NCBI GenBank assembly: GCA_049472395.1
Contig: JBLIRR010000043.1
Location: 1-52,381, forward strand
DNA from: JBLIRR01 sp049472395
Lineage (GTDB): Bacteria > SZUA-182 > DTGQ01 > JBLIRR01
Direction of reading: 5' to 3'
Length of the DNA: 52,381 bases
In this document: one piece after another, positions 24,746 to 33,731 of the stretch
How the letters are laid out: each line of letters starts with the position of its first letter
Position numbering within the stretch: the first letter of the stretch is position 1
Translations under genes and position numbers: made by a program
Notes under the pieces: model-generated
What the model was told of the DNA's origin: nothing
Database searches by the model: none
What the model saw: the letters and a program-made list of their open reading frames with translations, nothing else

Positions 24746-27700
24746 CTGAGGTGAGAGATAAAACAGCCCATCCGGTCCCCATCACTGACTGCGCTTGTGC
24801 TCCCTCCCGGTGGATCATACTTGAGGTTTTTATGCGTCTTGTCATAATAGCTGATGTGCAGATAGCCGAGCGAGTCGATGGCGATATAAGTGTAAAGCCC
24901 TGTATCCCCATCACTGTCGAGGGCCCTCATCACCCACTCGCCAGAGGCATCGGTCGCGTATTTAAGATCTCCCTCTGTGCTGTCATAGTAGCTTATATAA
25001 ATACTGCCTGTTGTATCAATGGCAATGGAACAATACATGCCCACATCACCATCTGTATCCACCGGGATCGTGATCCACTCACCAGAGCTAGTGGTGGCAT
25101 ATTTTAAGTCACCCTCTGTCTCATCATAGTAGCTTATATGAACATAGTCATTCCCATCAATGACGAGGGAGGAATACATTCCCACATCACCGCTTGTATC
25201 AACAGCCAGTTCTATCCATTCACCCGAGCGATTGGTAGCATACTTTAAGTTGCCCTCTGTCTCATCATAGTAACTTATATGAATATGATCATTCGCATCA
25301 AGGGCGATGGAGGAATACTTACCCACAGCTCCGCTTGCATCGACGGTCGCTATTATCCACTCGCCCGAACTATTAGTGGCATACTTTAGATCACCCGCTG
25401 ACTCATCATAGTAGCTTATATGGATATCATCATTCGAATCAAGAGCGAGGGAAGAGTACTTGCCCACAGCTCCGCTTGCATCGACGGTCGCTATTATCCA
25501 GGCCCCCTCAGGACTATTGGTGATGTACTTTAAGGCCCCCTCTGTCTCACTATAATAGCTTATATGGATGTGATCATCCGGATCAAGGGCGAGACTGGTG
25601 TGCTTTCCCACATCACCCTCTGTATCGAGGGTAAAAGATATCCACTTACCCGTGCTGTTTGTGGCATACTTTAAGGCCCCTTTTGTTTCATCATAATAGC
25701 TTATATGAATATGATCATCCGTATCAAGGGCAAGGCAGGTGTACTTTCCCACATCACCCTCAGAGTCTACGACAGTAAGCTGTTGGGATGAGAAAACATG
25801 AGTGGCATGTTTGATATCATTGTTCGTGCTGTCATAGTAACTCATATGGACATGGCCGAATGGATCAAGAGCGATGGAGGAATATTGTCCCACATCCCCC
25901 TTTGAGTCAACCGTGGCAGTTTCCCAAGCGCCTTCGATATTTGTGGCATATTTAAGGTCATTATCGGTTTCATCAAAATAGCTGATATGAATCTTATCCG
26001 ATACATCAACGGCAATGGATGAATACATGCCCACATCTTTATCTGAGTCAATTGTAGTGATCACCCATTGATGATTAGCACCTGATGCATACTTGAGGTC
26101 CTTATGTAGTGCATCATAATAACTGACATGCACCCTGTTAGATGAGTCGATGGCACAAGAGGCATATTTTCCAACATCCCCATTAGAATCAACGGTAGAA
26201 GTGATCCACACATCTGAGGCATTGGTAGCGTATTTGAGATTTCCTCCCATGCTGTCATAATAACACACATGGACATCATTAGAGGAATCAAGAGCAAGAG
26301 CAGTATATTCTCCTACATATGGATTTGAGTCCACGGTGGCGGTTACCCACACACCCGAAGCATTTGTGGCATACTTAAGCTCTTTCCTCGTGTCGTCATA
26401 ATAGCTGATATGGATAGAACCTATAGAGTCACGGGCAAGGGAGGTATATCTTCCTACATCTCCATTCGGATCAACAACCATAGTCACCCAACTTCCGGAC
26501 GCATTGGTGGCATACTTAAGGTCTTTATTCAGGCTGTCGTAATAACTGATATGAATATGATTATCAGGGTCGATTGCGACAGAGGAATATCTGCCGGTAG
26601 TTTGATTCGGATCTACAATGGCAGACACCCAATTGCCCGAATCATTAGAAGCATGCATGAAAGTCCCGCTATTGCTATCATAATAACAGATATGCACATT
26701 ACCCGAAGAATCAACAGCAAGGGATGAATAATACATATCACCAATTTCATTAGGATCAATAATTGGCCTCCAATCGCACGCATCACCCACACCATCTCCA
26801 TCCGTATCTTCCTGATACGGATTGGCAATGCCCGGACAGTTATCCTCCTCATCCGCAATACCATCACCATCCTGGTCATTAAGCTCATCGCACGCATCAC
26901 CTATCCCATCTTCATCCGTATCTTCCTGATACGGATTGGCAATGCTCGGGCAGTTATCCTCATCATCGGCAATACCATCATTATCCCGGTCATTAAACTC
27001 ATCGCACGCATTACCTATTCCATCTTCATCCGTATCTTCCTGATAAGGATTGGCAATACTCGGGCAGTTATCCTCATCATCGGCAATACCATCACCATCT
27101 TGGTCATTAAGCTCATCACACGCATCACCTATTCCATCTTCATCCGTATCTTCCTGATAGGGATTGGCAACATTCGGGCAGTTATCCTCCTCATCCGCAA
27201 TACCATCATTATCCCGGTCATTAAACTCATCGCACGCATCACCCATACCATCTTCATCCGTATCTTCCTGCCCTTCATTGGCTACCATAGGACAATTGTC
27301 CTGATCATTGGGGATCCTATCGCCATCAGCATCAGTGGTCGCATATACAGGTTCTTTATTTATCTCATCATGATAGATAATATATAGATTATCAGAGGGA
27401 TCAACCGCAATGGAAGAGTATGCGCCGATATCCCCGGCAGGGCCTAAGACAGTCTCTGTCCATTTGCCATAAGCATTGGTAACATATTTGATATGTTTAT
27501 TTGTGAGGTCATAATAACTAATGTGAATGTTGTTGTGAGAATCAACCACCATGGAGGTATACAAGCCAACATCTCCCTGCGAGTCGAGGGTCGTAATTTC
27601 CCAACTGCTCCCCGCATTGGTAGCATATTTAAGGTCTTTGATATTTCTATCATAATACGCAATATGGATGTGATCATCGTAATCGGGAGCAATAGCGGTG

Positions 27701-28434
27701 TACATCCCCACATTAGGATCACGGTCTACTATGGTCCTTGCCCAACCACCCAGAGTCTTTACCGCATACCCGAGCTGTTTATTAAAGGTAAAATAGCTAA
27801 TATGGACATTTCCCAGAGAATCTAAAGCGAGGGAAGTATAGGCATCATCGGGAAAGGCATATTTATAAGTATTCTCATGATCCCATGTTCCGGGGGAGAT
27901 GGTATCGTGCATGACATAAATATTACTATTATAGGCGATATGGATAAGGTTATCAGGATCAATGGCAAGTGAAGTGGCCACAGGTTCATTATGGCTCACA
28001 TATGAATTTTCCATATTATCCGGATCTCGAACTCTAACAATCCACTGCCCGGAAGCATTAGAGGCATGCTTAAGAGCATAGTAGACATCTTCGCAATAAT
28101 CTCCTTCACAGGGCGAGTTATAGTATCTTGTTAAATAAGCAATATGAACATATCCATGAGAATCAAGGGCAATAGAGGCAGAGTATCCAGCATCAGGCGA
28201 TGCATCCACGACCTCATGATGCCAGTTATTTCCATCGTAGAAGGCATAATAAAGAGCCTGGCCCCTATAGATAATATGGGGGTGATACTCTCTATCGATA
28301 ACGATTGAACGTGATGAGGAGATAGAAATATAATCCGGCAACAGAAGGGGCATTTTCAGCCACGTCGCAGCATATACACTCACCTCGAGAAAAAATACAA
28401 GAGTAAAACATAGAGAGAGAAGCTTATGTTTCAT
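24742..28434 (-). CDS. Secreted repeat protein with thrombospondin type 3 core, 1230 aa
   Basis: Signal peptide (1-22, ending SVYA-ATW). Residues 45-368 hold six or seven imperfect blade-like repeats (SLALDSLGNVHISYF type). Residues 368-556 hold five calcium-binding thrombospondin type 3 repeats of 37 aa (DxDxDGxxDxxDNCPxxANPxQ). Residues 560-1225 hold 14 repeats of 47 aa built on SSIAID-x-HISYYDxxxxxLKYATN. The repeats resemble beta-propeller blades, but the count exceeds one propeller. The C-terminus has no sorting signal I recognise. Probably a surface or secreted structural or adhesive protein, and the first gene of the phosphatase-protease-kinase operon. Confidence 0.85.
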   Translation of the reverse strand: MKHKLLSLCFTLVFFLEVSVYAATWLKMPLLLPDYISISSSRSIVIDREYHPHIIYRGQALYYAFYDGNNWHHEVVDASPDAGYSASIALDSHGYVHIAYLTRYYNSPCEGDYCEDVYYALKHASNASGQWIVRVRDPDNMENSYVSHNEPVATSLAIDPDNLIHIAYNSNIYVMHDTISPGTWDHENTYKYAFPDDAYTSLALDSLGNVHISYFTFNKQLGYAVKTLGGWARTIVDRDPNVGMYTAIAPDYDDHIHIAYYDRNIKDLKYATNAGSSWEITTLDSQGDVGLYTSMVVDSHNNIHISYYDLTNKHIKYVTNAYGKWTETVLGPAGDIGAYSSIAVDPSDNLYIIYHDEINKEPVYATTDADGDRIPNDQDNCPMVANEGQEDTDEDGMGDACDEFNDRDNDGIADEEDNCPNVANPYQEDTDEDGIGDACDELNDQDGDGIADDEDNCPSIANPYQEDTDEDGIGNACDEFNDRDNDGIADDEDNCPSIANPYQEDTDEDGIGDACDELNDQDGDGIADEEDNCPGIANPYQEDTDGDGVGDACDWRPIIDPNEIGDMYYSSLAVDSSGNVHICYYDSNSGTFMHASNDSGNWVSAIVDPNQTTGRYSSVAIDPDNHIHISYYDSLNKDLKYATNASGSWVTMVVDPNGDVGRYTSLARDSIGSIHISYYDDTRKELKYATNASGVWVTATVDSNPYVGEYTALALDSSNDVHVCYYDSMGGNLKYATNASDVWITSTVDSNGDVGKYASCAIDSSNRVHVSYYDALHKDLKYASGANHQWVITTIDSDKDVGMYSSIAVDVSDKIHISYFDETDNDLKYATNIEGAWETATVDSKGDVGQYSSIALDPFGHVHMSYYDSTNNDIKHATHVFSSQQLTVVDSEGDVGKYTCLALDTDDHIHISYYDETKGALKYATNSTGKWISFTLDTEGDVGKHTSLALDPDDHIHISYYSETEGALKYITNSPEGAWIIATVDASGAVGKYSSLALDSNDDIHISYYDESAGDLKYATNSSGEWIIATVDASGAVGKYSSIALDANDHIHISYYDETEGNLKYATNRSGEWIELAVDTSGDVGMYSSLVIDGNDYVHISYYDETEGDLKYATTSSGEWITIPVDTDGDVGMYCSIAIDTTGSIYISYYDSTEGDLKYATDASGEWVMRALDSDGDTGLYTYIAIDSLGYLHISYYDKTHKNLKYDPPGGSTSAVSDGDRMGCFISHLR
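24800..26770. repeat. 14 tandem 141-bp coding repeats
   Basis: The DNA encodes successive 47-aa units; the plus strand repeatedly shows GCATACTTTAA and TCATCATAGTAGCTTATATG. Units at about 25,280-25,480 are nearly identical over long stretches, implying recent duplication or conversion. Coding, with no spacer-repeat alternation, so not a CRISPR. Confidence 0.85.
26770..27330. repeat. Five tandem 111-bp coding repeats (TSP3)
   Basis: A 111-bp unit encoding the thrombospondin type 3 repeats; the plus strand repeatedly shows CCATCTTCATCCGTATCTTC and CGGGCAGTTATCCTC. Inner units are nearly identical, so copy number may vary between strains. Confidence 0.85.
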
Positions 28435-28593
28435 AATATTTTCTCTTTTGCATCTAAGAACTATAGATCTTTGTCCATGAATTGATACTCAATAGACAGA
28501 AATACACGCCTCGTTCTTATGGGAATGGAAACCTCCAATAATTAAAACTTGCCTGAACAATGGGTACAGCCTCCACAAAAGCATGTATTTGTG

Positions 28594-28623
28594 TTGACAA
28601 ACGTCATTTTAAAATATTATAAT
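28594..28623 (+). promoter_or_regulatory. Sigma-70 promoter of the tail-fibre-like gene
   Basis: TTGACA (28,594-28,599), 18-base spacer, TATAAT (28,618-28,623): both hexamers perfect. It is followed by an AT-rich leader and AAGGAG/AGGAGAA before the ATG at 28,690. Confidence 0.7.
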
Positions 28624-28689
28624 ATTTCATATTAAAATAAAATTTATATTATACTTTTTTATTATAGTTAAAGGAGCAAGGAGAATACC

Positions 28690-30306
28690 ATGAAGAAACA
28701 ATTAGTCTATACATCTATTATTTTTTTATGCATTTTATTCACCTCTTATGTAAACTCTATGGCTCAAGAAATTTTCTACTGGGACCAATACTCCTATTTC
28801 CCTTCTCCCTCTGCAGCATCCCCTTCGTGGCTATATCCGCCAACTGATAATGATTATGATTATATTGATACTAATCAGATAAAAACTACGTGGTTAATTT
28901 TTGATCCCTTTATGTGGCAATATGATCCACAGTATTTTAATCTTCCAGATAATTCTCAATACTTTAAGCCCAATCCTTCTCCCACGCCCCACCATACCCA
29001 TGATGCATCTGACATTACCTCCGGCATCGTGCCAGAGAAAATGATTGATGGTGCGATTACACGGGATCATGAGATCATGCCAATAATCCGCAACAATGAT
29101 GGCCCGGGAAGCAGGCTTGATGCAGACATGTTGGATGGCCATCATGCTGATGACTTCGCTCAAATCCCTCATACCCATAACGCATCTGATATCACTGCCG
29201 GCACAATGCCAGAGAAAATGATTGATGATGCGATTGCCAGGGATAACGAGATCATCTCCACAATCCTGAGCAAAGATGGCCCGGGAAGCGGCCTTGATGC
29301 AGACACTCTGGATGGTCAACACGCAGATTATTTCCTCAAAAAGGAGTCATACGATAAAAATGAGGACGGGTACATAGACTTTGCTGAAAATGCCAAGAGC
29401 CTCGGTGGATTGGAGGCTGACAAATTTGCACGCATTTCCCATACTCATAATGTATCTGAGCTTGAACCCGGAATTATACCTGAGGAGATAATCGATGATG
29501 CGATTGCCAGGGATGACGAGATCATCTCCATCATCTTCAACAATAATAGTCTGGGAACTATGGGCCTTGATGCGGACACTCTGGATGGCCATCATGCTGA
29601 TGCCTTCGCACAAATCACCCATACCCATAATGCATCTGACATCTCCTCCGGCACTGTGCCAGAGGAGATAATTGATTATGCGATTGCCAGGGATAAGGAA
29701 ATCATTCCCACAATCCTTGATAATGACGGCCCGGGAAGTGGCCTTGATGCAGATACTGTTGATGGTCAGCATGCTGACGACTTTGCCATAAGAGATCATG
29801 ATCACGATCCGGATTACGTAAATCGCACAGGCGATACAATGGCCGGCACGCTAAAGCTTCCTGATGATGGTTTAGCTGTGGGAAATTCACAACTTACCGT
29901 GTCAGGTGGTAATGTAGGTATAGGTACTTCCGGACCAAAAGATACACTAGATGTAAACGGAGGTATAGCCATTAAAGGCTCTCCTGTGATTAATAGCTCC
30001 GGAGAGTGGGTAGGCACGCCACATTGTGGGTGTAATCCTACTCTTGATGTTCGGTTGGAGGAAGCGAACTTTAGCATTGAACCTGAATCAAAAGAGGAAA
30101 AATCTGTTGGTCCTTGCCCTTCCGGATATTCTGCCATCTCAGGTCAATGGATAGTAGAAGATGAGACTTCCTATGCTGTTCCTGTAACGATTGAAAAAAG
30201 TTATGGTGATCCTAATAGCGAAAGTTGGCACATTCTTGTCAATAATCCGAATATAAATAAAATATCCCTCTGGCTCGCTGTGACATGTATAGGAATAAAA
30301 CAGTGA
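28690..30306 (+). CDS. Secreted tail-fibre-like repeat protein, 538 aa
   Basis: Signal peptide (1-25). A short Tyr/Pro-rich segment precedes four repeats of about 60 aa, each with HTHNASDI-x-SG-x-PEE-IDDAIARD and GLDADTLDGxHADxF (residues about 97-380). Repeat 2 carries an extra EF-hand-like DKNEDGYIDFAE loop. Then comes NRTGDTMAGTLKL and GGNVGIGTSGPKDTLDVNG, phrases typical of phage tail-fibre stalks, and a unique Cys-containing C-terminal domain (about 430-538). Signal peptide plus fibre repeats suggests a surface trimeric fibre rather than a prophage remnant; no phage genes are near. Confidence 0.75.
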   Translation: MKKQLVYTSIIFLCILFTSYVNSMAQEIFYWDQYSYFPSPSAASPSWLYPPTDNDYDYIDTNQIKTTWLIFDPFMWQYDPQYFNLPDNSQYFKPNPSPTPHHTHDASDITSGIVPEKMIDGAITRDHEIMPIIRNNDGPGSRLDADMLDGHHADDFAQIPHTHNASDITAGTMPEKMIDDAIARDNEIISTILSKDGPGSGLDADTLDGQHADYFLKKESYDKNEDGYIDFAENAKSLGGLEADKFARISHTHNVSELEPGIIPEEIIDDAIARDDEIISIIFNNNSLGTMGLDADTLDGHHADAFAQITHTHNASDISSGTVPEEIIDYAIARDKEIIPTILDNDGPGSGLDADTVDGQHADDFAIRDHDHDPDYVNRTGDTMAGTLKLPDDGLAVGNSQLTVSGGNVGIGTSGPKDTLDVNGGIAIKGSPVINSSGEWVGTPHCGCNPTLDVRLEEANFSIEPESKEEKSVGPCPSGYSAISGQWIVEDETSYAVPVTIEKSYGDPNSESWHILVNNPNINKISLWLAVTCIGIKQ

Positions 30307-30354
30307 TATAAAATGTAATCCCACATTGTTTTCACAGGAATAACCCTGGATTTT

Positions 30355-30864
30355 TTAGGCAGCAGTCGGATTAAAGCTCATCAAAATCCGCTCCACCGTC
30401 GGCCCTAAGGTTTTGCGGGTTTTCCTGGTAAACGTTGCGGTAAGCTTATAGCCGGTTTTGCCCTGCAAAACGAAGACCTGCTGTTGATATAAGAGCGTCT
30501 GTTCTGTGGGACACCAGTTGAAGATCGCCTGATAGGCAGGAACACCGCTGTCGAGGGAAATGTGACCCTGTTTAAGGAGACGGCAGCCTTGAAGTTGGTC
30601 TACTAATGCATTAATCTGCACCTCAGCATACTCAGCCACCGATTCAAATGAAGCATTGTGATCAGCCATGATCAGAATAGTATGTTGTATTCCATCCTCT
30701 ACCGGTCCTGCCAGTGTATAAATAGTAGTATCCCGCCACCCTTCAGGCCGATGGATGGTAAAATCATTCCCCTGATACATCAGTGGTGAGGCTGAGGGTG
30801 ATGAGCCGGCTTTGGGTCTCGATATAGTGTGATTATGGTCTTTTTTAAATGGAAAGAGTGACAT
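30355..30864 (-). CDS. DUF1795 (DcrB/Eag-type) protein, likely T6SS effector chaperone
   Basis: 169 aa. After a basic N-terminus comes the DUF1795 pattern: YQGNDFTIHRPEGWRDTTIY, an AEVQINALVDQL helix, a paired strand region ending QQVFVLQGKTGYKLTATF and the C-terminal ILMSFNP. Cytoplasmic DUF1795 proteins next to vgrG or PAAR genes are Eag chaperones that hold type VI effectors. Absence of a signal peptide fits that and not lipoprotein DcrB. Last gene of the vgrG operon, 16 bases after its neighbour. Confidence 0.8.
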   Translation of the reverse strand: MSLFPFKKDHNHTISRPKAGSSPSASPLMYQGNDFTIHRPEGWRDTTIYTLAGPVEDGIQHTILIMADHNASFESVAEYAEVQINALVDQLQGCRLLKQGHISLDSGVPAYQAIFNWCPTEQTLLYQQQVFVLQGKTGYKLTATFTRKTRKTLGPTVERILMSFNPTAA

Positions 30865-30880
30865 GTTTTTTAATCTTCTC

Positions 30881-31561
30881 CTAATCCCGACACTTTAATA
30901 ATCCCGACTGGCTTATAAGAGCTGCGATGTGCACCTGAAAAAAACAATACCGTTCCTCAGCCTGTGGAATGAGAGCCACATCATCATGATAGTCGTATTT
31001 CCATTCCGCCTCAACCTTTTTCTTATTAACCATTGCGGGGAATTGGGTGACCATTTCATGGGCCCCACCAGGGTCATGCTCGTAAATTTTAATAGTTACC
31101 TCTGTTCTATCCGCAACACCCCGCACCTCGGCGGTAAGTCTTACAATATCTTTCCGTCCAATTTCTTCTCTATCCCATCGGGCATTGATAATACCTAATG
31201 GCGGAAGGATCCCCAATCCACTCGATTTCATCTTCAAGCCGTGCTTGGACAGCGAAACCGTGGCATAAAGCTCATCCCTCGCATTCATCGGCACTTTAAA
31301 AGCTATGGAGCAATAATCGCCATAGATTTTTCCACTGCATTTGCCAAATTTTTTGCCTGACCTGTCTGAAAAGTGAACCTTTATAAGAGAACCATTGCCC
31401 ACATAATGAGTAAATACCTGTAAATTAATAACACCGCCTGGCGCTGCCGCGCACTGCTCCCACACTACCCGGCTGACAGTAGAGGGCAGCTTTATAAGGT
31501 AGACTTTATTCGTATTTCCTCTGTATTCAACCATCCTTTTACTGCTCATACCATTTTTCAT
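30881..31561 (-). CDS. T6SS-associated accessory protein, 226 aa
   Basis: The C-terminal half (about 118-226: INARWDREEIGRKDIVRL, VKIYEHDPGG-like strand, VEAEWKYDYHDD, ISQSGLLKCRD) is clearly paralogous to the middle of the product of the gene at 32,588. The repeated ARW-VRLTA-EAEW-sGLL domain looks like an immunoglobulin-like beta sandwich. The N-terminal half is a different beta-rich domain. No signal peptide. Its place in the vgrG operon suggests it decorates or loads the spike; no enzymatic motif is visible. Confidence 0.6.
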   Translation of the reverse strand: MKNGMSSKRMVEYRGNTNKVYLIKLPSTVSRVVWEQCAAAPGGVINLQVFTHYVGNGSLIKVHFSDRSGKKFGKCSGKIYGDYCSIAFKVPMNARDELYATVSLSKHGLKMKSSGLGILPPLGIINARWDREEIGRKDIVRLTAEVRGVADRTEVTIKIYEHDPGGAHEMVTQFPAMVNKKKVEAEWKYDYHDDVALIPQAEERYCFFQVHIAALISQSGLLKCRD

Positions 31562-31591
31562 TACATCCTTTAAATCAGTCCATTTACCGGA

Positions 31592-32587
31592 TTATGAAGA
31601 TTCCGAATTAATCGAATGGCCGAAATGATCATTAAGATTGGTTTGGGTCTTAGTGGCATGATGCAAAAAGAGATAGACGTTTTTCACGCACTCTATCGCA
31701 TCATCGCAGGTTTTTATGGTTTCCGATAGCACATCTTCGCCTGGTGGAGCGTTTGACAGGCTTCTTTGAAAAAAGTTATTTATCAAAAGGGTAAATGCAA
31801 GGTCAGCGCCCTTTACGTTGTTAAAAATGGTATCAAGGATATCGCCGGTTTCTCTCGCGCATTGCTTTGCCCGCTCTGTATTCCCACTTGCAAATATCGC
31901 ATATCCCTCTCTTTTATTATCCGCGGGCCTCTCACTATTTATTTTTTCCCTTTTCTTATTCTCAGGCTTTAAAGGCCTATTATGCACGTAACAATATTGC
32001 GAGTAAAATTTAGGTAATAAAAATTTTGTTTTCTGTCCACTTCGGGCTGATAAAAGCGCGTGTTGTTCTTCGTGATGGAACTTTTTACTATTACATGTAT
32101 TCTTATGATTTCCCCACATATTCATAAATGTCTTTAATCTCTCCCCGAGTCTCCTCTCACATTTTTCCCAGGCATTATGCCATCGTTTAATACTATTGAG
32201 TACATCCAGGGCATAAGATAATACCACCTCTTCCTCGTTTGGCATCTGATCTTCTTCACAATAGTATTTCTTAATGAAAAAATCTGCTCCCTTGTCACCG
32301 GTAAGGGTAATTGCTGTTCTTGGTACTCCTGAAGAACCAGGGGTGAAAGGTTCTAAAAATGGCGCTGGAATGCTTAAGACGAGATCATTGAGATAAATAA
32401 TCTTCTGATTTTCCATCTGTACATCCCATTTCTTTTTAAAAGAGTAACCCATTTTGGTCCATATGCTCGGATTGTCGATATCGTTAAGAAGATCGTGACA
32501 AAGGTTGAATAACGGGTCATTTTCTTTTAGGTCACATGGCCAATGGAGAGGATTTGACCATTCCTGATTAAATAAATTGATACGCAT
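31592..32587 (-). CDS. Unknown T6SS-cluster protein with HEEQH motif, 331 aa
   Basis: Unrecognised. It starts one base after the preceding stop, so expression is coupled. It contains HHEEQH at about residues 167-172, which fits the HExxH zinc-peptidase pattern on a predicted helix, but no third ligand can be assigned by eye. The motif could be coincidence in a His/Lys-rich stretch. The N-terminal third has aromatic-rich segments (WSNPLHWPCDL). A linker rich in Lys, Arg and Glu follows at 200-228. Effector, adaptor or immunity roles are all open. Confidence 0.5.
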   Translation of the reverse strand: MRINLFNQEWSNPLHWPCDLKENDPLFNLCHDLLNDIDNPSIWTKMGYSFKKKWDVQMENQKIIYLNDLVLSIPAPFLEPFTPGSSGVPRTAITLTGDKGADFFIKKYYCEEDQMPNEEEVVLSYALDVLNSIKRWHNAWEKCERRLGERLKTFMNMWGNHKNTCNSKKFHHEEQHALLSARSGQKTKFLLPKFYSQYCYVHNRPLKPENKKREKINSERPADNKREGYAIFASGNTERAKQCARETGDILDTIFNNVKGADLAFTLLINNFFQRSLSNAPPGEDVLSETIKTCDDAIECVKNVYLFLHHATKTQTNLNDHFGHSINSESS

Positions 32588-33415
32588 TTAATCTAATCTG
32601 ACCACATAGGGAAGGTGAGGAAAGAGGATCTGATAATAACCTGGCGGACAGTTTTCCTCTTTTTTATATCCTTTCCCATCGAGCTTTCCTTTACGTACCG
32701 ACCCATCAGAAAAATAGAGAATATACTCCTCGTAAGCCAGGGGATGCTCATCCTCGTCCATCAGCTCAATTTCAATATAGTCTTTGTAATAAAGCAGACC
32801 GGACCGGGCCTTTATGCCCTCAACAATAGCTTCAAAGTAATACTGCGGAGAAGAATATCCTTTGCGGGCTCTCTTCCCACCATCGTCAGGATAGCGGTAT
32901 TCCCATTCCGCCTCTATGTTCTCCTCCTTTGTTTTCGAAGTAATGGTGGCCACCAGGTGATCCGGACCTTTGATATCACGTCTAAAGATATGAAACAGAG
33001 CAGGATTTCCTTCCTCAAAGCCTTCTATATCAGCAGTCAATCTCACTTTCTCACCCACACTGGCCTCATCGACAGACCAGCGAGCATTCTGCACTCCAAA
33101 GAGGGTAACCTTGCATTGCCCCGCCATAGGAAAATTTCGTTTCACTCTGCCATCTTGCTGCAAAGTAGATTTTGATACCTTCCCATCTGATCCGGTCACC
33201 ATATAGGGGATTCCGCTCACCGGGTGTCCCGCCTTATCGATGAATTGAAATTCAATCCAATGCCCCTTTCTGGTGGATGCCTCTTTATTGGGGCTTGATT
33301 GTGCTGCCACAGCACCCATCTGTGCTGCAGAAACGGCGGAAGAGCCTCTCGTTTCATCATCACTCTTCATTCTGCCACCTTGACTTTTCCAATCTTTTAA
33401 ATACTCCCTGTGCAT
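32588..33415 (-). CDS. VgrG-associated carboxypeptidase-regulatory-like protein, 275 aa
   Basis: A Ser/Ala-rich N-terminus precedes three beta domains. HWIEFQFIDKAGHPVSGIPY (about 52-71) and the final YIEIELMDEDEHPLAYEEYI (about 218-237) share the pattern F-x-D-x-x-x-x-P-x-x-x-x-x-Y followed by G-x-x-x-x-G-x-L-D-x-x-G. The middle ARWSVDEASVGEKVRLTAD part matches the gene at 30,881. Similar proteins sit beside PAAR and VgrG genes in several phyla and probably extend the spike. A first start at 33,415 or an internal ATG (residue 16) is possible. Confidence 0.65.
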   Translation of the reverse strand: MHREYLKDWKSQGGRMKSDDETRGSSAVSAAQMGAVAAQSSPNKEASTRKGHWIEFQFIDKAGHPVSGIPYMVTGSDGKVSKSTLQQDGRVKRNFPMAGQCKVTLFGVQNARWSVDEASVGEKVRLTADIEGFEEGNPALFHIFRRDIKGPDHLVATITSKTKEENIEAEWEYRYPDDGGKRARKGYSSPQYYFEAIVEGIKARSGLLYYKDYIEIELMDEDEHPLAYEEYILYFSDGSVRKGKLDGKGYKKEENCPPGYYQILFPHLPYVVRLD

Positions 33416-33422
33416 CCATTAT

Positions 33423-33719
33423 CTAGCCTATGAGCACTGTCGGACAACCCATGATAATAGTAGAAGGAGGTCCCGAACAGATGGCAGTGTCACCCATCCT
33501 CGCAGCCGGTGCACCACCGATAAGAACCCCGGTACTTCCCATAGCGATAGGGCCTCCCACATGGGGAGGAGGAGGGACACCAGGATTGACCATAGGGCAG
33601 GTGTGCATGTCTCCCACTCTTGCTGCCGGCATACCACCGATAAGCACAGTAGGACAGCCAGCCGTGATAACACCGCCGTGAGCTGTTGAATCACCTAATC
33701 GTGCTGCTGGTTTTCCCAT
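33423..33719 (-). CDS. PAAR-domain spike tip protein, 98 aa
   Basis: Whole-length PAAR: MGKPAARLGDSTAHGG, CPTVLIGGMPAARVGDMHTC, a Pro/Gly loop, IAMGSTGVLIGGAPAARMGD and a repeat of CPTVLIG at the end. It forms the conical tip on VgrG, with the His/Cys positions that bind zinc. No extension domain, so effectors are carried by other genes. It lies 12 bases after vgrG. Confidence 0.93.
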   Translation of the reverse strand: MGKPAARLGDSTAHGGVITAGCPTVLIGGMPAARVGDMHTCPMVNPGVPPPPHVGGPIAMGSTGVLIGGAPAARMGDTAICSGPPSTIIMGCPTVLIG

Positions 33720-33731
33720 TTATTTTGGTCC

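Noticed and set aside
24800..27330. Regular repeats that might be a CRISPR array
   Set aside because: Periods of 141 and 111 bases translate into continuous protein repeats in one frame; there is no short repeat with unique spacers.
33430..33694. Frames on both strands overlapping the PAAR gene
   Set aside because: They are shadows of the Gly/Pro-rich PAAR coding repeat; only the minus-strand 98-aa frame has family motifs.
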